From contig OX337235.1 in the NCBI GenBank assembly GCA_946965045.2, forward strand, positions 3,419,928-3,483,927: a stretch of 64,000 nt of DNA, given 5' to 3'. The notes under the pieces were generated by a model, which saw only the letters and a program-made list of their open reading frames with translations, did not search any database and was not told where the DNA came from. How positions within the stretch are numbered: the stretch's first letter is position 1; every line of letters starts with the position of its first letter. This document shows, one piece after another, positions 11,655 to 23,400 of this stretch. This stretch comes from Epithemia pelagica. Its lineage: Eukaryota; Bacillariophyta; Bacillariophyceae; Surirellales; Surirellaceae. The position numbers and the translations under genes were made by a program.

Positions 11655-13606
11655 TTACTCATCCGAAAGAGGATCGGATCCAGAATCTTCTTCCTCAATC
11701 ATGTTGGACTCCACATCAGCAAATCGCAAGGAATTCATGGCACGGCGTTTCTTGGTCACCCATTCGCCAATGTCTTCGTCGTCACCATCCAACAAAAGCA
11801 ATTCCCAACCTTCCAAGAATCGAGGCAAGAGGTACAAACGACCCGGAATACAAAGCAAGGTCATAAAGGGAAAGACAATGGAAATGGCCGACATGTTTTG
11901 CACAAAAAAGACGAGTCCGAAAAAAAGGATTTGCAGAATCGTGTACAAGTGAACCTTGGGCTTCTCCATGTACCGGTTAAAGACAGTATCGGGGTACTTG
12001 CTGGGTTGTTGCAGCCACAACAAAATACGGTTCCAGAATTGCATGGCAGGCAAGGCGGAAAGACCCATGAACAAAAACACACCATACAAGACAGGCATGG
12101 GCAAGAGCTGCAACACCTTGAGGACCAAGAGGGACAATCCCACCATGAGATGAGAAAAGAACATGGTCAAGCGAGTTTCTTGAACGGAAATGATCTTGCC
12201 ATCCTTGTCCTTTTCGGCTAAACTGTTGAGGTGGATAATGCAAGGCACCGTGGTGGCGACCAACCAAGGAAGTCCCAAACAGCCATTGATAAAGTTGAAG
12301 AGACCACTGAGGCACAAATCGTAGTTGTAGGCTTCTCCGTGTTGCAAGTTGTGACTCTTGTGGTTGATCAAATGCCAGGTGATACCATTGTCAAGGAAGC
12401 AAAGCAAAAAGGCTCCGAGGGCCGGAGCAGCAGTGACAATCGGCACCCATCCCTTGCCGTTCAAATCCGAAAAGTCGACAAACCAAGAACGAGCACCAGC
12501 AGCTTCGGCTTGATCTGGACAGTCGTCGGGGAAGAAGGTGAGACAAGTGCTGTCGCAGCATTGGTAGGTCGGTTCAAATCGGTCAGGCACATTGAGTTGT
12601 TCCGTTTCAATACTGGGGAACAAGAACTCTTTGATCACGGTGGCAATCAAGACAGAAAGGGTCACAGCAAAATCATGGATGGAAGTACGGATGCCTTGGT
12701 TGCAGAAGAAGGATGATGTCTTGAAGCTTCGGAAGAAGAAGATGAGAGCAGTGGTACCAAAACCAAGAAGGGTACTCAACAAGGCCACTTCCAGGTAGCT
12801 GTAGTCTTCATCGTCCACGTAGTCTTCATGTGACTTGTGGTTCGGGTCAAAGTATCGTAAGATACCGACTTGAGAAAAGGGATCACCCACGGCATCCAAC
12901 ACAAAGATACTGACAATCAAGAGGGCAAAGATTTCGTCCGTGAATCGAGTGGCCAAACGGACAACGCGTGTCAAGTCAAAGAAACCGGCCATGACACAGT
13001 AGAACAAGAGCCAACATGAAGTCCAGGCATTGAAGGTCAAGAAGGGAAGGCCAATGTTTTCAGAGATACGAATGACGGCCTTGGTAAAGGCAAGCACAGG
13101 TCCAGTGGAACCAATGATACACTAAATCAATGAAAAGCATTGCGAGGATTGTATGAGAAAAGGCTGTCGATGGTACCAACAGAGGGTTGAACTGCCGAGC
13201 TTACCATGGGCATACCTCCAATCATACTGTATGCGACACCAACCCAAGTCGTGGCCAAAATGGTCTCAACGGCACCAATGCGGTTGCCTGATTCCTTTCC
13301 ATAGACGGCTTCAAAAGTGAGCGTGGGTGCAATGACGGAAATGAACATGAGCAAGGTAACAGCAATGGTTTTCTGGTTGAAATTGGTAACCTCCTTGACC
13401 CAGTGAGTTCCGACGGTTCGCTTAAAGTCCTTGATGATACCAGTACCCCATCCTTGGGCTTCGTCCATATGCACTTGACCAGCTCCTTCGACCAAGTCGG
13501 CGTTGGAAACAGGGCCTCGATTCTTCTCAATAGACGTGACGACGGTTTGGTCTTCCATGGTCTTGGAGTCCTTGATGTTGTCTTCGAAGTTGGTATTGTC
13601 CGCCAT
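11655..13606 (-). CDS. SLC4-family bicarbonate (anion) transporter
   Basis: Polytopic membrane protein of the SLC4 (HCO3- transporter) family, 622 residues from two exons: 13205-13606 and 11655-13121, with an 83-nt intron (GTAAGC...TTTAG). Splicing joins GVAYSMIGGMPM to CIIGSTGPVLAF, which recreates the family's conserved loop. The start is the ATG at 13606. A hydrophilic N-terminus of about 75 residues is followed by many hydrophobic helices, and the C-terminus is acidic (SDPLSDE). It lacks the long cytosolic domain of animal anion exchangers, which fits my recollection of diatom homologues. In diatoms, SLC4 proteins import bicarbonate at the plasma membrane as part of the CO2-concentrating mechanism; that role here is inferred from the family. 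Whether transport is Na+-dependent cannot be read from the sequence. Confidence 0.92.
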
Positions 13607-14953
13607 GTTGAAATAAGGAGATGATATATCGACACAATAGAAATGGGTGGGATCAGATCGAATGCAGGCTTTCAGATTGTCGACCAGATCAAATTATGAG
13701 ACGTCGAAGTAGGCAATGTGTCATGAGCATGATGTTGGATGATACCTAAAGAGTGAAGAGCAATTGCGAAAATTTGGCTGACATCTTCGTGATCCGACAC
13801 CTGACAAGTTGGTTTAGAAAAAAGGGAGAAATGAACTTGGGGGAGATTCCGAGTTGAAGCATGTTTCGTTCCTCTCATACTTCCTACTTACCCCGGACAC
13901 GAGACACCGGCGAACAACACTTCTTATTTCGAATTGCGAATTGCTATTAGCGGCATGCGACTGAATGCATGTTCTTTCTTTTTTCAGATATTGGATGTGC
14001 AAGGACGAGAGAAGTCTATCAACTATCAACATCAGTGTTCAGGTATTAGTCTGTTCGGTTTCGTTCTCTTAGAAACTGCGGAAGTCTTCTTCTTGTTATC
14101 TTGCCTCTTTTCGAGCGGAGACCGAGATGCAGCTTGCAGTTTGCAGTTGCAGCTCGTATCCTGTTGTATCATCATCTCTGTCTGTCGTCAAGTAATCCAT
14201 CGGAAGAATGCAAAAATTGATCTCGTGGCGAGGTTTGTTCGCTTTCTGATTCCCTCCGGTTTCTTCATTCACCAAACCCTAGCGTTTAAAGTGTTTCAGA
14301 GAAAACAATGGTTAATTGATTGAATCTCGCTAAGTGAGGAGGAGTGGAATTTTAGCTGACGTGACAGTCGCACAGTTCACAGGAAAATCTGTGTCGGAGA
14401 GATGTGTAATGTGTACACCCCCAGAAACCCGAAACATTGCCCCTTTCTTTTTTCTTTCGACCCTGGGGGCCTCGATTCTTTCTCTCTCGAAATGAAGAGG
14501 ACAAAGCCAAAGCCAGCAGACGAGACATCCTTGTCAACAAGCAAATATTGTCATCAGTGACTGATTTTCTTAGTGAATCAACATGGTATCCATTTTCCTT
14601 TCGATACTAGGGACCGCAGTCCCGCGGTATTGATTCAGAGTCGTGATACGATTCCAGTTCCGTCTGTGTGGAAACTGGAAACCCACGTCGCACGGTTGCG
14701 CCGCCCCACTACCCCCAAGCGCAGGGGGAGTTATGAGTCCCGCCTGAGTCGGAGAAAATGTGCACTCGTATACGAAAGCCCTTTTTAAGTGCGACTCAAT
14801 ACTCGCCCGGAGCTTGGGAGTAACCGCCCCACATGGCTGCAGCAACCGGGTTTTGTTGCATATCAATCAATCCTATTCGATTGCACTGCACATCATTTGC
14901 TGTACGAAGCACAACGACAACGCTGCGTGTATTTGATTTGAATCCACAAGACT
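13607..14953. other. Divergent intergenic region upstream of the SLC4 gene
   Basis: Lies between the SLC4 gene (-) and the GDSG-motif gene (+). A TGACGT hexamer at 14357-14362 matches the core of a CO2/cAMP-responsive element known from diatom carbon-concentration genes, though it is about 750 bp from the SLC4 start. The stretch 14600-14800 holds several short inverted repeats, for example CCAGTT/AACTGG. No gene was recognised. Confidence 0.4.
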
Positions 14954-16093
14954 ATGGGTGCGAGTGGTAATGGTGGAGACAGCGGCGACGGCAGCGCGGG
15001 CACCGCAAGAGATTTGATTCCCTTTTTAAATCGAATGCAAGGTCAAATGAACAGCATGCAAGGTCAAATGAACAGCATGCAAGGTCAATTGAACAGCATG
15101 CAAGATCAAATGCAAGGTCAATTGAACGGCATACAAGGTCAATTGAACGGCATTTCGCAGACCTTGAATCCATTCGCCAATCCGGCTTTGCAAAACACAC
15201 GTTTGGTCACTCCCGACGACCTCAATGGACAGCTATTGACGAACGATAAAAACGGAGTGTACACATGGATGAACTTCCCTTCCAATCCGTCTCCAGTCGC
15301 CATTGGGTCTGCACATACTTCTCTACGCTACCACACGCTCTCGGTCTTGCCGCCCCCGCAACCGGGGCGTTTTGAAATCTTTGTGGCACTTCCACAGGCA
15401 GTCCTGGAGTCGGGAGTAAAGTCGGTCCGCTTTGTGGACACCGAGCAATTCCAAAATCCCCTGCCGACATGTCTTGATGTCTGCGTTGTGGACCTCGGAG
15501 AAACGCCGAAGAACAAAGACGGTGTGGCGTCCTTCACAACGGTTCCTGGAGGAACAAAATCTTTCACAAATTCGAATGTCGTTGGAAAATCAATTGGGAG
15601 TTTTGTGGCTAGTTTTGGCGGCGCAGTTGTCGTTCAAAAGCACACCACAACTGGATTAGGCAAAGTTGAATTTCTCTTGCAAGCCGGTGAACCTGGAGAC
15701 AGTGGAACACTTCTCCACGTCAAGGACCACAACGGCTGTTTCCATCCGATTGCAATCTTTTCGGGAGTATCTCGACCGTCGGCGTCCCATCAGCAGCGAG
15801 GGCAAGGTTGCCTTATTCCTGAAGAGGACAAGTTTCAAAGCTGCCTTTGCGTGATGGATCCCACCGCCGTCCAATACGTCTTTCTGGCCAGTCAGGGCGG
15901 AGCAGCAAAATTCCGCGTCGAAGGCAAACCAAAGAATGCCGTGGTGCTGAAACAGGAAAATGGATTGGCCGAGTTGCACGGAGTTTTTGTGACTTCGCCA
16001 ACCCCTATTACTTACATGGGTGATCTCGATATTGCTCGCATGAGTAATCTTGGAATGTCGGGCCGGATGGACGGAAACCCTTTTATGACATGA
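14954..16093 (+). CDS. GDSG-motif protein with heptad-repeat N-terminus (possible trypsin-fold protease relative)
   Basis: Single-exon frame of 379 residues with an ATG at 14954. Residues about 28-66 are tandem seven-residue units of the type MQGQMNS/LNG, predicted to form a coiled coil or oligomerisation stalk. The rest looks globular. It contains AGEPGDSGTLL followed by GCFHPIAIFSG, which resembles the nucleophile region of chymotrypsin-fold proteases (GDSG, then a strand ending in G). An upstream LDVCVVDL resembles the strand that carries the catalytic Asp, and several His residues precede it, but I cannot assign the triad with confidence. No signal peptide is seen, so it is probably cytosolic. 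Family membership is an inference from these motifs, and the protein could equally be a diatom-specific family. Confidence 0.65.
   Translation: MGASGNGGDSGDGSAGTARDLIPFLNRMQGQMNSMQGQMNSMQGQLNSMQDQMQGQLNGIQGQLNGISQTLNPFANPALQNTRLVTPDDLNGQLLTNDKNGVYTWMNFPSNPSPVAIGSAHTSLRYHTLSVLPPPQPGRFEIFVALPQAVLESGVKSVRFVDTEQFQNPLPTCLDVCVVDLGETPKNKDGVASFTTVPGGTKSFTNSNVVGKSIGSFVASFGGAVVVQKHTTTGLGKVEFLLQAGEPGDSGTLLHVKDHNGCFHPIAIFSGVSRPSASHQQRGQGCLIPEEDKFQSCLCVMDPTAVQYVFLASQGGAAKFRVEGKPKNAVVLKQENGLAELHGVFVTSPTPITYMGDLDIARMSNLGMSGRMDGNPFMT
15035..15151 (+). repeat. 21-bp coding tandem repeat
   Basis: Five near-identical 21-bp units starting ATGCAAGGTCAA, with one shortened 12-bp unit at 15098-15109. The repeat stays in frame and encodes the heptads of the GDSG-motif protein. 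Confidence 0.9.
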
Positions 16094-17335
16094 GACATTC
16101 CTAAAAAAGCGGGGGCCCTCCAGAACAAGAAAAATCATAAGGTAGTCAACAACAATAGAGTAGAGTATGAAGCTACAATATAAGGCGCATGTGTAGAACC
16201 GTGAGAAACAATCAGACGATGTATAGATTTAAGGTTCGGCTGTCTCCAATGTCAGTCACTTGTTCAAAATCATTGACGCGCTCCGTATAGATGTCTCTTA
16301 TTTCTTCTGGAACAGATAAAACATGGGCTCAAAACCAGCCGAAAGGAACGCTTGCCACGAGACCCAATCTGTTCACTCTCTTGGGACGCCAGCCTGTGTA
16401 TAGATAAGGTCGTCAATGCTCTTCGAAAGGATCGAGCAGCGCAGAACGAACTTGGTCGGCTCGAGAAAGGAAACAACGTCTCGGGTTACGGCTCCCCAAG
16501 AGGTGAACTTATTATCGTTCGTTTCAATGCGTCGTTCAGAAAGGGCGGAATGGGTCGGGCTGCCGTTCCCCTACCGTTCGGACTTGGTCAGACGAATGAG
16601 AGCCAAGGCCGTGGTACCATGGTTGGACAGGTTCAGGCTACGGTTGACTCCAAATCGGGTAAGTCATTGATTGCAGTGTGTTCAGAGATCTCGGATACGG
16701 CCGTGCATTCAACCTCAAAGTATAGACTGCTTTCCGTTGTTCAAGCTCAATCAGTTTTTCGATTCATCTCGTTGCTTTCTAGATACGGACTATTAAACGG
16801 AGTATGGGCCTCTCTACCTACTTGACATGCTTGTCCACTCTGAGGACGACCTGCTTCTTGTATGTTCCCGTATCTTGACACGCTTGCCATCTGACAACTT
16901 TGGTATGTGTTGGAGCCTTGTTTTCTTTCCACTCCCTATCGAGGGCAGCCTTCGTCTGTTCAATTTTCGACTTGCGGCCATCAAACTTTTCGAGGGCTCT
17001 TGAAACTCTCGCTCCGTCCGTTCGTGTTAACGGCTCGTTCTTCGCCCACTCGGTTGAGAACTTTTTCCCGATGCTGCCTTTCCTTATCTCGTCTATCTTC
17101 CTGGACAAAAATATGGCTCAGCCTCTCTTCAGCTACACGAGGAGGAACCACGGGGCTATCTTCCAATGGCTCGCTCGTCAAGCTCGGTCGCTCAGGTGTC
17201 GAATACGAGTAGACCTTGGTGGAACTCGAGGTTCGTGGGGGACCGTCGTCTTGGAGCATGCAAATCATTCCAGGGACGACCAGCCCTCTTTGTGTGTGGA
17301 GAACTAGCCCCAAACCCTGTTTGGTGTTGGTTGTG
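16094..17335. other. Region without a confident gene
   Basis: Several 60-160-codon frames exist on both strands, but none resembles a known protein. The most protein-like are a charged minus-strand frame at 16818-17120 that has no ATG at its start, and a plus-strand frame from the ATG at 16416 that runs into a GTAAGT near 16661 and could continue after a TTTCTAG near 16780. I do not call either as a gene. Confidence 0.35.
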
Positions 17336-18997
17336 TTAGGATGATACTGTCGTTGTTGTCGATGGATTGGTAGCAGAAGTAGTAGTAATAGTAGCACTCG
17401 TGTTGGTCACCAAGTATTGTTTCCAGGGATCGATCCAAGGACCGAGACCCAATCGTTCGTGTACGTATTCGTACAGCATCAAATCATACTCATTTTCTTG
17501 GTAGAGCAATTGTAACAATTCTGGACTTGGATGATACGAAATGGGTTGTCGTCGCTGCTGTCGTTGTCGTTCTTGGAGTCGGGTTTGGAGTGCCCCTGGC
17601 AATGGATTGGTTCTCGTCGTCGGATGGAGTCGTGTTGCCATTGTCCGTGGTGGAGCATGAGTCATAGTAGTCGTAGTCGTAGTAGTACCATGAATTTGGG
17701 AGGACCGCGCTTTTTCGTGCAACGCTTGTTTTCGCACAAGCGCTTGATGGTATTCGGGAAGTTGGTCTTGCAACAGTTGAAGGACGAGGGGATGCTGTTG
17801 TTGTTCCGTGGGCACAAAGACTTGGAATTGATTCACAATGTCTCGAGCCCGGTTCCAATCCTGTTGTGTAATGGGACGAGGATCCAAGAATCGTTCCAAT
17901 CCCAACAATTGACGAATCACCATATTGTTGATGCAGGGGTACAGTCGCGAGACCCAAATGTCGTGATTCGAATGGCTATTCTGCGGATGGGCCTTGAACG
18001 GGGCCTTGCTCGAACCATGTTGAAACAGGGCTCGAGACCATGCTTGTGGCTGTCGTTCGTGGGGATTATGATGAGAGTCTCCTCCGGAACTGTGTTCTTC
18101 CAGTGGTTCTCCCAACGACGAATGGTTCTGGTGCTGTTGCGGATTGGAGGTGGCGACAGGAGGGCCTCCTTGTCGATGTCCATGTGCTTCTCGTCGTGAT
18201 GCACTGAGAGCCGCAAACATGTCGAGGACAAGTTCGGGACTCCACTCTTGCACTCGCATGTGCGATTGGACTCGGGCAATGGGATGTCGCATCAAGGCAA
18301 AGTTCCGCGCCTGTGGACAGGGCAAGGCGGTCGGTTGATTGAGGGGAACTTCGATGGCGACAAAATTGTTGCGTTGATGGGGTTCACCGGTGGAAGGATT
18401 GGTGGAGTAGGGTCCCACGACCATGTCACAGGTCAAGACGGCAGGGGCCGTGACGGACGACCAGGCACGAACATCGGTGGCTGGACCGGCCCATTGCGCA
18501 TTGCAATTGTGGGAGGCATCCACAATGGGCCGTCCCAAGGGATCGGTCAATTGCAGGGTGGTGGAATAGTCGAGCATGGTATGACAAGCGGCCGTTCCGC
18601 CCGATTTGTGAAAATGGACAAACAAAATGGGTTGCTTGGTCTGGTTCGTGGTTCGTTCGTGTTGTTGTTCTTGTTGGGGATAGGATCTGGAGGAGGGATC
18701 CGTCCAAGTAGAAGTGTTTTGGAACAAAGGCGACGACGACGACGACCTCTCTACGGTTTGACGACGACCACCACCACCAAAAGGGAGATGAGCACGGTCC
18801 AAAAAGTGGGTCCGGAGAGCTGGTTGTCCTCGTCGTCGTTGTTGTTGTTGTACCACGTCCATCATCATCATGTCTTGGTGGTCGTTGGCAGTCATCTTCG
18901 TCACCTGGTACCCCAACCAGGTGGTCATGACACTCCAAGCCAAAAGGCCCACCCAAACGAACCAACGACGACTGTGTGAGGGGCAAACAAAATACAT
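17336..18997 (-). CDS. Type II membrane sulfotransferase-like protein
   Basis: Single-exon gene of 553 residues with an ATG at 18997. A short N-terminal tail is followed by a transmembrane anchor at about residues 12-30 and a Ser/Gln-rich stalk. The PAPS-binding loop is seen as FVHFHKSGGT (about 127-136), and the 3'-phosphate motif as RHPIARVQSH (about 237-246, pattern RxPxxRxxS). These are hallmarks of Golgi carbohydrate sulfotransferases, which move sulfate from PAPS to polysaccharides or glycoproteins. A low-complexity His/Ser/Gly/Gln segment (about 265-340) is inserted after the 3'-phosphate motif, and the C-terminus is Thr-rich. The substrate is unknown; sulfated cell-wall or mucilage polysaccharide is a reasonable guess in a diatom. 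Confidence 0.8.
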   Translation of the reverse strand: MYFVCPSHSRRWFVWVGLLAWSVMTTWLGYQVTKMTANDHQDMMMMDVVQQQQRRRGQPALRTHFLDRAHLPFGGGGRRQTVERSSSSSPLFQNTSTWTDPSSRSYPQQEQQHERTTNQTKQPILFVHFHKSGGTAACHTMLDYSTTLQLTDPLGRPIVDASHNCNAQWAGPATDVRAWSSVTAPAVLTCDMVVGPYSTNPSTGEPHQRNNFVAIEVPLNQPTALPCPQARNFALMRHPIARVQSHMRVQEWSPELVLDMFAALSASRREAHGHRQGGPPVATSNPQQHQNHSSLGEPLEEHSSGGDSHHNPHERQPQAWSRALFQHGSSKAPFKAHPQNSHSNHDIWVSRLYPCINNMVIRQLLGLERFLDPRPITQQDWNRARDIVNQFQVFVPTEQQQHPLVLQLLQDQLPEYHQALVRKQALHEKARSSQIHGTTTTTTTMTHAPPRTMATRLHPTTRTNPLPGALQTRLQERQRQQRRQPISYHPSPELLQLLYQENEYDLMLYEYVHERLGLGPWIDPWKQYLVTNTSATITTTSATNPSTTTTVSS

Positions 18998-20401
18998 GGA
19001 TATACAGCATACAAAGAAAAAAAGGCATGGTGTAGAATACGAATGGTGAGAGAGTGATCACAGCACGACGATGGGAATCCATCCTACGTCAAGAGCGCAA
19101 CACCACAACAAGATTGAACCATCACGGCTACCACCAGAATCCAGTAATAAACGCGAGAGATGGCGTACATACCAGGAACCAACTACTGTGCTGTTGTTGT
19201 TGTTGTTGGGGGCACGTCGCTTCTTCGTTTCGTGGTGAACCATTGAGACAGAGGACGACGAAACAGGCTTCCTTTCCACCACCATCCTTTTGCCTGTCAA
19301 AAACGTAGGAGCAATCTCGAATAGTATCGTCGTCGACCAGAAGAACAACCGGTCGACGGGTGATATATTATGAAACGAGGAGAGACTGAAACCCAAAGCA
19401 CAAAATTGAAAAATGTGAGACGTTGGATGCCAATTTTTCTGGGACAAACCATTCCCCCAAGACTGATCTATGCAATGTCTATCGCTATAGCTCCCTAGCT
19501 TCTTCACTAGCTTCTTCACTATAATCCTCTAGTTACTCCTACTCCTCTAGCTAGCTAGAGGAGAAGTAGTACGTTCTTTCGCCTGTCATGACATCCTTCT
19601 TTCATGATACAACGTGTTCTGTGTCAGGCTTGAGCCTGTTTCACTGGAACACAAATTCACTCGCACGAAACAAAGCATGAATCATTCAAAGAAGGAAATG
19701 AGTTCCACTCGAATGTTTGTTCCAAACCATCCAGTGCTACGGTACTCTCTCGACCACACAGACTTCCTCGATGGTTCGTTCTTCTTGCACCGGTTTTGGA
19801 AGCGCACCTTGGTTCCATTCAAACGGTGCTGCATCTGTTGGCGCGATATAGAATGCGACTCTTGATTGGAAACCTCTCATGTCATCTTGATGCTCTCTCT
19901 CCCTTTCGTTTTCGACCAGAATTTCTATCCATTCCAATCCGATGGTGCGTTTCGACAGAACTGATTCTTATTCTTATTCATTGGTTGCTTCTTCACTGGC
20001 ATCTTTCATTGGCCAACCAGAGAGAGAAGAGACGCAAAGATTTGACAAGGAGCACAACCGCGTCGCAGTCGCAACGAGATTGTCAAACAAGAGACAGGTT
20101 GTCATTGTCGCACGAAACATTGTGGGGATTGGAGCTTCCGTTTCCTGTCACGCGCACGCCGGATGATCTACATGTACCGCCGGCCGTAAACGCCGGCAGA
20201 CTATCGGAATATTTATCATAAAGAAAGTTGCACGTGGTAATATGAACACTATAACAAAGAGTGTACTGTAAAATGAACAGAGCAAGACCTTTTGGTCTTG
20301 CCTTTCCGCTTCGCGCGTGGGGGGTTGCCGTTGCCGGTGGATGGACTCTCACAAGAAAAAACAGAGCCGAATGCTCTTGTACTCATTGTCGGCCTTTTCT
20401 T
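18998..20401. other. Intergenic region without a recognised gene
   Basis: Contains the promoter side of the sulfotransferase-like gene and the 3' flank of the phosphatase gene. A short CTAG/CTTCTTCACTAG-rich stretch occurs around 19490-19565. Frames of up to about 150 codons show no protein-like character. Confidence 0.45.
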
Positions 20402-23400
20402 TTACGGAGTCAAGGTTTGTTCGTACATGACCTCGCCCGTAATGTCAATCAATTGAATGCTCAAGTTGCCCGTGACTCGGTCGATGGAGGCATGACCAAA
20501 GGATTGCAGATCCGTTCTCACAGGGGGAATGTTGCCGGGGAGACTGACTGTTCCGGGTCCCATTGCTGTAGTTCCAAACAAAAGACAGGAGAAACGTGAG
20601 TGACCAAAATACCCCACATAGATCGAACCATTTCTTGCTCCACATACCATACACATATTCCGGTCCAAAACTCGAGTCAATGGCATTCGGGCCAAAGGCT
20701 CCGGCATTGATGGGTCCAATCACAAATTCATCCAATGGCTTGTAGGCGGTAAAGCCTTCCGCTGCCCGCGACGGATCCATATTCACATGGGCAGTAAAGT
20801 GGACATCGGATGAAAGTGACACGACATTCGAAATGTCGTTCGTATGAATGAAGCCCAAAAGTTCTCTAATTTCCAATTCTCGTCCCAAAATGGCCGGGTC
20901 TTCTTGACCAAACGTATCACGATCCCCCGGACCACCGGTTACAATTCCAATAGGATCGTGAGAACTAATAATCTTCCATGTCGCATCAGAGTTCAACAGT
21001 CCATTCTTGAGCCAATCCAATTGTTCACGGCCCATCATGGCAATGCCAGCTCGCTCACTGTTGCCAGGATTGGGGTCACGGTAGGAACGGTAGTCGGGGA
21101 AAAAGATTTCCAAATGCTTTCCAAATCGTTGGCTTCGGTAAATGAGACTGTCTTCGACGATTGGATTGATTTCATAAAAGGCTTGCAAGGAGTTGTCAAA
21201 CAAACTGTTGGCCGCAGTACCAGGTTCGTACAACGGTCCTCCCAAAACTTCGGTTGGCCACCAGTTGTTGGTCACTTCATGGTCATCCCACTGAACAAAA
21301 ACGGGCGTCTTGGCCAAGAAACTTTGCATCTTGTCATCACCAAAGTTGTACTTCCAATTGTCACGGAATTCGTCCAATGTTACAGCAATAAAGTCCTTGG
21401 AGGGATTGTTGATCCAGGTGCCACCCCCAACTTGCTTCGGAATATCCTTGGTGGGCGGAATGGCGTTGTCGGCATAGATCATGTCACCCTGAAATAGAGC
21501 AAACTGGGGTTCCAGGGCTTCCATGGTGGCAAATACAACGTATCCTCCCTCAATGACTTCTCCGTCCGGTGTCGTAACAGAAAGGTACGGGTTGCGCCCC
21601 CATCCCTGTCCCGCAAGGTCCGCGGCCCAGACAAAGTTCACGGCAGATTCTTCGTGAGCTCCTGCCAAGGTCTTAAATGATGCATCCATACTGGAGACAG
21701 CCGCCAAGTTTGGATTCAGCGGTGTGCACATGACCGTATAGTTGTACATGGTATAACTCATAAGATCTTGAACTTCAAAGGTAACCGTGTAATCATCGGC
21801 TGAGAAGACTTGTTTCTCCATGATTTTGACGTTATCCAGATAAAGCTCCGCCAATGAATCCACTTCCATGTTGCAACGGGCCATGATATTAATGGAGGTT
21901 TCCGAAACTTCACCAGACTGAACGAAAACGTCGCTTGTGGTAATAGGAAGAGGATCCGGTACAGGTACGGGCAAAGTCTTGGTGTACATGACTGATCCGG
22001 TAATATCAATCAGCTTGATATCCAGCTCTCCTGTTTCGCTAACAGCTGCATAACCAAAAGATTGAAGATCACTCTTTGTCGGTGGGATGTTTCCTTCCAA
22101 CCCCACAGAACCAGGACCCATGGCTTGAAAAAAAAAGAAAAATAACAAGTTGAGAACCTTCATTCAACAAGAAAGATAAAGCAGCATCACAAAACCGACT
22201 TACCATACACATATTCAGGTCCAAAACTTGTGTCAATCGCGTTCGGTCCAAAGGCACCAGAATTGATGGGTCCAATCACAAACTCATCAAGCGGAACAAA
22301 GTCCACAAAACCACCTGCTGCCCTCGATGGATCAATATTGACATGCGCTGTAAAATGAACATCAGAACTCAAGGATACGACCCCAAGAATGCCATTGTCA
22401 TAAATAAAGGACAAAAGTTCTTTCACTTCCAATTCACGTCCCAGAATGGCCGGATCTTCTTGACCAAACGAATCGCGATCACCAGCACCTCCCGTTACAA
22501 TACCAATGGGATCATGCGAACTAATAATCTTCCATGTAGCATCAGAGGTTTTCAAGCCATCCTTGAGCCAATCCAATTGTTCACGGCCCATCATGGCAAT
22601 ACCTTCGGCCTTGCTATTGCCTGGATTGGGGTCACGGTAGGAACGATAATCGGGAAAAAAAATTTCCAAATGCTTTCCAAATCGTTGGCTTCGGTAAATG
22701 AGGCTATTTTCCATAATAGGATTGAATTCATAGAAGGCTTGGAGGGAATTGGCGAACAGGCTGTTGGCCGCAGTACCGGGTTCGTACAACGGCTCTCCCA
22801 AAACTTCGGTGGGCCACCAGTTGTTGGTCACTTCGTGATCATCCCACTGAACAACGACGAGCGTCTTGGCCAAGAAACTTTGCATCTTGTCATCACTAAA
22901 GTTGTACTTCCAATTGTCACGGAATTCATCCAACGTCTCGGCAATAAAGTCCTTGGGAGGATTGTTCGTCCACGTACCGCCTCCAATGGAGGTAGGAATT
23001 GCCTTGGTGGGCGGAATGGCGTTGTCGGCATAAATCATGTCACCCTGAAAGAGGGTAAAGTCGGGCGCCAAACCTTCCATGACTTCAAACACGACATATC
23101 CTCCTTCCACCTCCTCACCGCTTGGCGTCATGACGGAAAAGTCGGGATTGCGGCCCCATCCTTGACCGGCCAGGTCGGCCACCCATACAAAGCTCACAGC
23201 GGCTTCGTCGTGAGTTCCCACCAGTGTCGTAAAGGAAGCGTCCATACTCGCTACGGAGGTGGGTATCATGGGGTTGAGCGACATGCACGTCACCTTGTAG
23301 GTGTACATGGTGTCACTCATGAGGTCTTCGACGTGAAAGGTCACGGTATAGTCGTCGGCCGAGTACACTTGTTGTTCCATGATCAATGTACCGTCCACGA

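Noticed and set aside
16818-17120. Charged minus-strand frame as a gene
   Set aside because: No ATG at its start and no convincing splice partner; left as unassigned.
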